This document shows, piece by piece, positions 5,549 to 10,735 of a stretch of DNA of 10,735 bases. The stretch is taken from NCBI GenBank assembly GCA_036276235.1, contig DATBDZ010000394.1:1-10735 (forward strand), in the 5' to 3' direction. A program made the translations under genes and the position numbers. Within the stretch, counting starts at the first letter, position 1; each line of letters opens with the position of its first letter. Below the pieces are notes generated by a model that ran no database searches, was not told the DNA's origin, and was given only the letters and a program-made list of their open reading frames with translations. Origin of the DNA: JANWHF01 sp036276235. Its GTDB lineage: Bacteria; Planctomycetota; Phycisphaerae; Tepidisphaerales; Tepidisphaeraceae.

Positions 5549-7411
5549 ATGAAGTTACGTCTCATTGGCGGAATTCTTCTGGCAACACTGTTGCTAAACG
5601 GCGCTCGCGCCGATGTTTTGCCCGCGCCGCCGAGCACGGCTCCGTCGGGGCCGGATCGCGATGCCGCGTTTCATGTTGGGCTGGAGCCGGCGATTCAATA
5701 TCTGGCATCCGATGAACTTGAGGGCCGGATGATCGGCACGCCGGGCATTGGCCGCGCGGCCGATTTCATTGCCGCCAATTTCAGCAAGCTGGGTTTGCAA
5801 ACCGTTCCTGGATTTCACGGATATTTCCAGCCGTTTGAAATGACCACGAGCGTCGAGCCGGATGTGGACAAGACGTTCGTCACGATAGGCGATCGGTCGC
5901 TGGCCATCACGAAGGACTTCGTCCCGCTCCGCTCGTCGGCCGAACAGCAAGCCGCCGGGCAGGTCGTTTTTGTCGGTTACGGCGGAGTGAATTTCGAGCA
6001 GAAGTATAACGACTACGCCGACGCCGATGTGCAGGGGAAGATCGTCATGATGATGCGGTTTGAGCCGCAACATCCGGATACGAAGACCAGCTGGTTTGCG
6101 ACCAAGGAGCAGGAGTATTCGAGCCACGCGGCGTTGCAGGAAAAAATCAACGCGGCAATCCATCTGGGCGCTGCGGGCGTGGTGCTCGTCAATCCGCCGC
6201 TCACGCACGAGGACGAGGGGATGATGCCGTTCGGACGGACGGCGGCGTTCAGCTCATCGGTTCCCGTCGTGCAGGTGACAACTGCTGTCGCCAACGAGAT
6301 CCTCAAGCCCGCCGGCGTCGATCTGGCGACCGTTCAGGGCCAGATCGATCGCACCGGCAAGCCAGCGCCAGTAGCGCTTTCAAACACCACGCTGAAAATG
6401 TCGGTCGGCTTTCATCGGACACAGAAGCAGGTGGAGAATGTCGCCGCCCTGTTGCCGGGCAGCGGGCCGAATGCCGGCGAATATGTGGTCGTCGGCGCGC
6501 ATTACGATCATCTGGGTCATGGCGGGCCCAATAGCCTTGCTCCCTGGTCGCACGCGATTCATCATGGGGCCGATGACAATGCCTCGGGCACGACCGCGAT
6601 GCTGGGCATCGCCGATCGGCTGGCGCACGCGGGGCCGCAGGCGCGGTCGATCATCTTCATTGCCTTCACCGGCGAGGAAGAGGGGTTGATCGGCTCGGAA
6701 TATTTCGTGAATCATCCGCCGGTGCCGCTGGAAAAAATCGTCGGCATGCTCAATCTGGATATGGTCGGACGAATCAGCGGCGACAAGCTTCTGATCGGCG
6801 GAATGGGCACGGCCGCCGCCTTCCCCGATCTGCTCAAGCAGGCGGACGCGGGCCTGCCGCTCAAGCTCGGCGAGTTTGGCAAGGGCGGCATCGGGCCCAG
6901 CGATCACATGTCGTTTGCGATGAAGAAGATTCCCGTTCTCTTCTTCTACGATCAGATGATGAAGGATTATCATCAGCCTTCGGATACCGCCGACAAGATC
7001 AACTTCACGGGCTTGGAGCAGGTGGCCGACTTGGGCCAGCGCGTCGCCGTCGCGATGACGACGATGCCGCGGCAGCAATACAATGGCAGCTATGACAATC
7101 AGGGCCTCACGCAAATGGGCGTCGGCCACGGCTCGCGCGCGGCATTGGGCGTCGTGCCGGATTATTCCGAAGGAGAAGACGGAAGCGGCGGGGTCAAAAT
7201 CAGCGGCACCGTCAACGGCTCCGCCGCCGAATCCGCGGGACTGAAGGCTGGCGATATCATCGTGCAGTTTGACGACAAGAAGCTGGCAAACCTGATCGAC
7301 CTGACCAACGCTTTGGCAGCCGCCAAGCCGGGCCAAAAGATCAAGCTCGGCGTCATGCGCGACAACAAGCGCGTGGACCTGGAGGCGACGTTGACTGAGA
7401 GGAAAGGATGA
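5549..7411 (+). CDS. Secreted M28 family zinc peptidase with PA and PDZ domains
   Basis: A 620-residue protein, probably an exported aminopeptidase or carboxypeptidase-like enzyme acting in the periplasm or outside. Residues 1-21 are a signal peptide ending ARA. Residues about 125-265 fit a PA (protease-associated) insert between the first catalytic strands. The M28 core keeps all five expected zinc ligands: H318 (AHYDHLG), D342 (GADDNASG), E377 beside the general base E376 (TGEEEG), D404 (NLDMVG) and H475 (DYHQPSDT). GPSDHMSF (449-456) is another family motif. Residues about 530-615 form a PDZ domain (SAAESAGLKAGDIIVQFDD), which may bind peptide termini or a partner protein. Its peptide preference cannot be read from sequence. 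It stands alone on this strand after the divergent intergenic region, with the chelatase gene 161 bases downstream. The start fits the signal peptide; the ribosome binding site is weak. Confidence 0.93.
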   Translation: MKLRLIGGILLATLLLNGARADVLPAPPSTAPSGPDRDAAFHVGLEPAIQYLASDELEGRMIGTPGIGRAADFIAANFSKLGLQTVPGFHGYFQPFEMTTSVEPDVDKTFVTIGDRSLAITKDFVPLRSSAEQQAAGQVVFVGYGGVNFEQKYNDYADADVQGKIVMMMRFEPQHPDTKTSWFATKEQEYSSHAALQEKINAAIHLGAAGVVLVNPPLTHEDEGMMPFGRTAAFSSSVPVVQVTTAVANEILKPAGVDLATVQGQIDRTGKPAPVALSNTTLKMSVGFHRTQKQVENVAALLPGSGPNAGEYVVVGAHYDHLGHGGPNSLAPWSHAIHHGADDNASGTTAMLGIADRLAHAGPQARSIIFIAFTGEEEGLIGSEYFVNHPPVPLEKIVGMLNLDMVGRISGDKLLIGGMGTAAAFPDLLKQADAGLPLKLGEFGKGGIGPSDHMSFAMKKIPVLFFYDQMMKDYHQPSDTADKINFTGLEQVADLGQRVAVAMTTMPRQQYNGSYDNQGLTQMGVGHGSRAALGVVPDYSEGEDGSGGVKISGTVNGSAAESAGLKAGDIIVQFDDKKLANLIDLTNALAAAKPGQKIKLGVMRDNKRVDLEATLTERKG

Positions 7412-7455
7412 AGGCATTTGCCATTGCCGATTTGCAATTTGCAATTAATGCTTCC

Positions 7456-7525
7456 CGTAGGGCGCGCTTTAGCGCACTCGGAAACCGCCCGACGTTCGGG
7501 CCGCGTGCGCTAAAGCGCCACCCTG
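7456..7525. repeat. Inverted repeat between peptidase and chelatase genes
   Basis: GCGCTTTAGCGCAC (7464-7477) is an exact complement of 7505-7518, and the flanks GTAGGG and CCCTGC extend the pairing imperfectly. The loop contains a smaller stem, CCCGA (7488-7492) with TCGGG (7496-7500). No T-run follows, so it is not a clear terminator. After it, 7541-7566 holds repeated AAATCT/AGATTT words that also pair with one another. Confidence 0.7.
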
Positions 7526-7572
7526 CGGATGAGAATTTTGAAATCTGAGATTTGAGATCTGAAATCCTCCCC

Positions 7573-8016
7573 ATGCAAACCGGCATCATCATCGTCGATC
7601 ACGGCTCACGCCGATCCGAGAGCAACCAAATGCTCGAGCAGGTGGCGGAGCTTTTCGCCAGCCGTTTCCGCGAGCGCTACGCGATCGTCGAGGCGGCTCA
7701 CATGGAAATAGCCGAGCCTTCGATTGCGGCCGCCTACGCCCGCTGCGTCGAACGCGGCGCCGAGCGCGTCGTGGTCGTCCCGTTCTTCCTTGGCCCCGGC
7801 AAGCATTGGACGCAGGACATTCCCCGCCTCACCGCGGAAGCTGCGTCCTCGTTTCCGCAATCACGCTATCACATCACGCCGACGCTCGGCATCGACGATC
7901 TAATCCTCGATCTATTGGAAAAGCGCGCCAATTTCTGCGCCGGCAACGAGTATTTATGCGACGTCTGCCAGGGAACGCCGCGCAGTGGTGAATGCGCGAT
8001 CAAGACGCCGGCGTAG
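7573..8016 (+). CDS. cbiX: CbiX/SirB-type sirohydrochlorin chelatase, single-domain form
   Basis: A 147-residue cytoplasmic protein of the chelatase class that inserts cobalt, or in SirB-type enzymes iron, into sirohydrochlorin for cobalamin or siroheme synthesis. The N-terminal IIIVDHGSRR places the metal-binding histidine at H10, the expected position in short CbiX proteins. HMEIAEPS (43-50) and VVVPFFLGPGKHWTQDIP (67-84) supply the rest of the site, including H78. The length fits a half-size enzyme that works as a homodimer. The tail carries C122, C129, C132 and C141, with a CxxC (LCDVCQG), which may hold an iron-sulfur cluster or metal. ATG at 7573 is preferred because it puts the DHGS motif at the normal distance; a TTG seven codons upstream is also in frame. 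No ribosome binding site is evident. No other tetrapyrrole genes are in view, so the metal is unknown. Confidence 0.85.
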   Translation: MQTGIIIVDHGSRRSESNQMLEQVAELFASRFRERYAIVEAAHMEIAEPSIAAAYARCVERGAERVVVVPFFLGPGKHWTQDIPRLTAEAASSFPQSRYHITPTLGIDDLILDLLEKRANFCAGNEYLCDVCQGTPRSGECAIKTPA

Positions 8017-8177
8017 CGATTCGGATTTCTCACGTGCTTTGCCCCGCAAACAGCACGCTCCAGCCTCCCTGGTTATTACATCAGCAATAAGACGACCCAA
8101 AAGCCGTCTCATTCCGCGGCATTTTTCTCGCGGGCATCGATCTGGCGGGGACAACCTGTTCGCTTCTTCCGCCGGCA

Positions 8178-8206
8178 TCGTCATCGACAGACCTGCGCCT
8201 TATACT
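8178..8206 (+). promoter_or_regulatory. Sigma-70-like promoter of mutL
   Basis: TCGTCA (8178-8183) is separated by 17 bases from TATACT (8201-8206). The box ends eight bases before the GTG start of mutL, so the predicted transcript start falls at about 8212-8214 and the message would be essentially leaderless. This is the best-formed promoter in the window. Confidence 0.5.
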
Positions 8207-8214
8207 AGAGCCAC

Positions 8215-10083
8215 GTGGAAGTTCGTCGCATTCAGCAGTTGTCGGCTTCGCTGGTCAATCGCATCGCCGCCGGCGAGGTGATTGAGCGGCCGGCGGCTGT
8301 CGTGAAAGAGCTGGTGGAGAATGCGATCGATGCGGGCGCTTCACGCATCAGTGTCGAGGTTGAGGATGGCGGGCGGGCGCTGGTGCGGGTGATCGATGAC
8401 GGCGGCGGGATTCCGCCGGATCAGCTTGCGCTGGCGTTTGCATCCCATGCCACCAGCAAGCTCACTTGCGACGATGATCTGTTTCGCATCTGCACGATGG
8501 GTTTTCGCGGGGAGGCGCTGGCGAGCATCGGCGCGGTTTCGCATGCCCGGATTCTTTCGCGCACGGCGGACAGCCATGCCGCCTATGAGATCTTCAATCG
8601 CGGCGGGATCATCAGCGACGCGCAGGCGGCGGCGGGAAATGTTGGGACGACGCTGGAAATCCGCAATCTCTTTTTCAATACGCCGGCGCGGCGGAAATTT
8701 ATCAAGGGAACTTCGACCGAATTCGGACACATCTCCGAAGCGATGCTGCGGCTGGCGCTGCCGCATCCGAAGATCCATTTCACGCTCAGCCATAACGGCC
8801 GCCAAAACCTGGATCTTCCGGCGGCGACTGCCGAAGAGCGGCTGCTAGCGGCGTGGCCTGATGAGTTTCGCGAGCAGCGATTGCCGCTGGATGTGAAAGA
8901 TGCGGAGCTGCGCCTGCGCGGCATCATCGGCCTGCCGGAATTGGCGCGGCCGACGGCGAAATATCAGTTCATCTATCTCAATGGCCGCTACATTCGCGAT
9001 CGGTTTATCCAGCATGCGCTACGCGAGGCGTATCGCGGGCTGACGGAGCCGGGCCGGCATCCGGCGGCGATTCTCCTGGTCGAAATTCCGCCGCAGGATG
9101 TCGATGTCAATGTGCATCCGACGAAGATCGAGGTGCGCTTTCGCGACAGCAGCCGCATACATGGGTTGGTGCATTCGGTGGTTCGCGAGCAGTTATTGGG
9201 AAGCGATTTGACACCGTCGGCGATTCCGATGAGCAGCGATCGCGATTTGACGCCACGCGTGGAAATGCGCGAGCGATTGGCGGAATTTTTCAAGCAGGTG
9301 CCGGCAAGCGTCATTGCGCCGCCATTGGCGGGTACAGCCGCGAAGGGCGAGCAATCGTTGGCGCCACCGGCTCAACCCTGGCAATTGAATCCGCCGGCGC
9401 CGCGGCAGGATTTTCTTCCGACGCCGATGCCGAGTGCATCCGCATTCACGCCAGCGATTGCAGCGCCGGCTCCATCTGCTCAACCGGTAAGCCGATCAGA
9501 TGGCCAGCCGATCCAGGCGATTCAGATTCATAACAGCTATCTCGTCGTGCAAAGCGATGACGGCGTCCTGATCATCGATCAGCACGCGCTTCACGAGCGA
9601 ATCGTCTACGAAGAGCTGCTGGCGCGGCTCAATCGCGGGCCGCTGGAATCACAGCGACGGCTCATTCCGGAAGTGATCGACGTCTCCTCGACGCAAGCAA
9701 GCTTGCTCGAACAAATCCAGCCTCTTTTAGGCCGATTGGGAATTGAAGTGTCGGCGTTCGGGCCGGGGACGGCCGCCATTCACGCGTTTCCGTCATTCCT
9801 GGACAAACTGGAGCCGGCATCGTTCGTGCGCGAGCTGCTGGAGCGCGGCGAGCAGGAATTGCTCGATCTTCACGATGAGGAATTGCTCCACGAAGTGCTC
9901 GACATGATGGCCTGCAAGGCAGCCGTGAAAGCCGGCGACCCACTCTCCAGCGCCGAAGTACAGGCGCTGATCGCGCGGCGAGAACTGGTCGAGCGCTCGA
10001 GCAATTGCCCACACGGCAGACCGACCACACTGCGGCTTTCGCTTCGCGATCTGGAAAAGCAGTTCAAGCGGACGGGGTTCTAG
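8215..10083 (+). CDS. mutL: DNA mismatch repair protein MutL, endonuclease type
   Basis: A 622-residue protein of normal length that couples MutS mismatch recognition to strand incision. The N-terminal GHKL ATPase has VKELVENAIDAGA (30-42, with E32 and N36), DDGGGI (61-66), the ATP-lid motif GFRGEALASIGAVS (96-109) and GTTLEIRNLFFNTPARRKF (144-162). NGRYIRD (256-262) and DVNVHPTKIEVRF (297-309) belong to the transducer domain. Residues about 335-430 form a proline- and alanine-rich linker. The C-terminal domain has DQHALHERIVYEE (455-467), matching the DQHAx2Ex4E metal-binding endonuclease motif, plus ACKAAV (566-571), CPHGRP (598-603) and FKR (617-619). This marks a MutL that nicks DNA itself, as in bacteria without MutH. 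GTG at 8215 gives the usual N-terminus (IQQLSASLVNRIAAGEVIER). No mutS is in view. Its TAG stop overlaps the stop of the convergent PilZ-like gene. Confidence 0.97.
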   Translation: MEVRRIQQLSASLVNRIAAGEVIERPAAVVKELVENAIDAGASRISVEVEDGGRALVRVIDDGGGIPPDQLALAFASHATSKLTCDDDLFRICTMGFRGEALASIGAVSHARILSRTADSHAAYEIFNRGGIISDAQAAAGNVGTTLEIRNLFFNTPARRKFIKGTSTEFGHISEAMLRLALPHPKIHFTLSHNGRQNLDLPAATAEERLLAAWPDEFREQRLPLDVKDAELRLRGIIGLPELARPTAKYQFIYLNGRYIRDRFIQHALREAYRGLTEPGRHPAAILLVEIPPQDVDVNVHPTKIEVRFRDSSRIHGLVHSVVREQLLGSDLTPSAIPMSSDRDLTPRVEMRERLAEFFKQVPASVIAPPLAGTAAKGEQSLAPPAQPWQLNPPAPRQDFLPTPMPSASAFTPAIAAPAPSAQPVSRSDGQPIQAIQIHNSYLVVQSDDGVLIIDQHALHERIVYEELLARLNRGPLESQRRLIPEVIDVSSTQASLLEQIQPLLGRLGIEVSAFGPGTAAIHAFPSFLDKLEPASFVRELLERGEQELLDLHDEELLHEVLDMMACKAAVKAGDPLSSAEVQALIARRELVERSSNCPHGRPTTLRLSLRDLEKQFKRTGF

Positions 10084-10439
10084 GCTGCGGCGCGTGAATG
10101 CAGGTTATTCGCAATCTCTCGCGCCCCCACATCGTAAGTTCCATCTCCGCGCAAGCGAAATGCCGTCGTCTGAATCAGCGTCGAATTATCCGGATCGCTT
10201 CCGAGTGATAGCCGATAGATCGCGCCGGGAATCAGGCCGATCGGGCTGCGGAGGCAGATGCCTTGCTCGTCGCGGCTCATGACGTGGATCGACAGGCGGC
10301 CGTATTCGAGGCCGTTGAAAACGCGGACAATCGTCGCGATCGCGCCGGGCTGGCGGGTGATGGCCGGCGGTTGCGGCGACAAATTCACTGCCGGCTGGCC
10401 GGTGAAGATCGCGTGATAGAGGCGGGCGTCGGAGTTCAT
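10080..10439 (-). CDS. Small PilZ-like domain protein
   Basis: A 119-residue protein, cytoplasmic as judged by the lack of a signal peptide or membrane segment. Residues about 35-108 resemble a PilZ beta-barrel: VMSRDEQGICLRSP occupies the place of the usual 'DLS.GG..L.S' segment, LIPGAIYRLSLG follows, and FRLRGDGTYDVGAREI resembles the closing strands. The N-terminal RxxxR motif that binds cyclic di-GMP is not clearly present, so nucleotide binding is uncertain. It converges on mutL, sharing CTAG at 10080-10083. A purine-rich GGAGGGG lies about 20 bases before the ATG, too far for a normal ribosome binding site. The frame stays open upstream to a stop at 10491-10493 with coding-like sequence (RYAEGSALAAQ), so the true start could be a non-ATG codon further up. 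It may also be a diverged protein of another family. Confidence 0.45.
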   Translation of the reverse strand: MNSDARLYHAIFTGQPAVNLSPQPPAITRQPGAIATIVRVFNGLEYGRLSIHVMSRDEQGICLRSPIGLIPGAIYRLSLGSDPDNSTLIQTTAFRLRGDGTYDVGAREIANNLHSRAAA

Positions 10440-10530
10440 TTGTGCGGCCAGTGCGCTCCCCTCCGCGTATCGGCTCAGGGGGACGGCGGATTAATCAGCC
10501 GCAGGCAGCGTCAGTTTTAATTTCGATTAT

Positions 10531-10618
10531 TGGGTGCCACAGGTCGCGGTACTCCGAGACCTGTGCCGTTCGGACGGGGAAAGCACAGGTCTGCGAGTAC
10601 GCCGACCTGTGGCACCCA
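10531..10618. repeat. Nested inverted repeat with 36-base arms and GTACTC cores
   Basis: The arms at 10531-10566 and 10583-10618 are complementary at 32 of 36 positions; the four differences are two CG-to-GC swaps flanking GTACTC. Within each arm CACAGGTC and GACCTGTG form a second inverted pair, so the element can fold as one long stem or as two side-by-side hairpins with GTACTC near the tip. This is the same plan as 5260-5320 with unrelated stem sequence. The loop between the arms is 16 bases. No transposase gene is adjacent. Confidence 0.85.
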
Positions 10619-10639
10619 CACTTACTTTACACCACCCCC

Positions 10640-10735
10640 TCACCAGCCCTCCCCCGGAATACCGGGGGAGGTAGTCAGCGCTTCGATCTCCGTGTGCATC
10701 CCCGTCGATCGAACCGCGCACTGTTCGACGGACGC
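10640..10735 (-). CDS. Possible C-terminal fragment of a minus-strand gene entering from the right
   Basis: Reading leftward from the window edge there is an open frame of 31 codons ending in TGA at 10640-10642. The first part (SVEQCAVRSTGMHTEIEAL) has strongly GC-biased third positions. The last eleven or so codons are encoded by the hairpin at 10648-10671, so the stop may be supplied by an inserted palindrome. No family is recognised. The fragment is short and could be chance. Confidence 0.2.
   Translation of the reverse strand, partial: ASVEQCAVRSTGMHTEIEALTTSPGIPGEGW
10648..10671. repeat. Perfect 10-pair GC hairpin
   Basis: CCTCCCCCGG (10648-10657) pairs exactly with CCGGGGGAGG (10662-10671) around AATA. 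On the opposite strand its centre reads GGTATTCC, one base from the GGTACTCC core at 5064-5105, and both have pyrimidine-rich left arms, so they are probably members of one family. No T-run follows on either side. Confidence 0.7.

Noticed and set aside
6380..7444. A 354-codon frame antisense to the M28 peptidase gene
   Set aside because: Its length comes from GC codon bias. The peptidase strand carries all zinc ligands and the PDZ motif, so the antisense frame is not supported.

Overview
The window looks like chromosomal DNA of a GC-rich Gram-negative bacterium, most likely a planctomycete (Phycisphaerae-like). This is inferred from the gene set: a secreted cyclase-repeat/DUF4159 protein, a secreted M28/PA/PDZ peptidase, a PKD-type surface protein tail and a PilZ-like protein, together with long intergenic stretches full of palindromes. 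No rRNA or other phylogenetic marker is available to settle it.

Layout: 2-118 (+) is the end of a PKD-like surface protein. 119-1662 is a 1.5 kb stretch with no credible gene. It carries three diverged copies of a promoter-like repeat, several hairpins and a TGCAA-rich patch. 1663-3963 (-) is a 766-residue secreted protein with cyclase-like repeats followed by two DUF4159-type domains. It lies 64 bases downstream of a SAM-dependent methyltransferase gene (4028-4930, -), probably co-transcribed. 4931-5548 is a divergent intergenic region holding four separate inverted-repeat elements. 5549-7411 (+) is a secreted M28 zinc peptidase with PA and PDZ domains. 7573-8016 (+) is a short CbiX-type sirohydrochlorin chelatase with a cysteine-rich tail. 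8215-10083 (+) is mutL of the endonuclease type. 10080-10439 (-) is a small PilZ-like protein whose stop codon overlaps that of mutL. 10440-10735 holds two more palindromes and possibly the end of another minus-strand gene.

Functionally this is a mixed housekeeping and cell-envelope region: DNA mismatch repair, a tetrapyrrole metal-insertion enzyme, and secreted or envelope proteins. The genes do not form one pathway.

The most unusual signals are non-coding. (1) Intergenic palindromes of unrelated arm sequence share the hexamer GTACTC at or near the hairpin tip; by eye every GTACTC/GAGTAC in the window lies in such an element and none in a gene. (2) Four of the six complete genes have a TAnnnT box only 6-8 bases before the start codon and no clear Shine-Dalgarno sequence, suggesting leaderless transcripts. 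(3) A roughly 245-base promoter-like unit is repeated about 394 bases apart, with a shorter third copy. No complete mobile element, CRISPR array, RNA gene or defence system was recognised.
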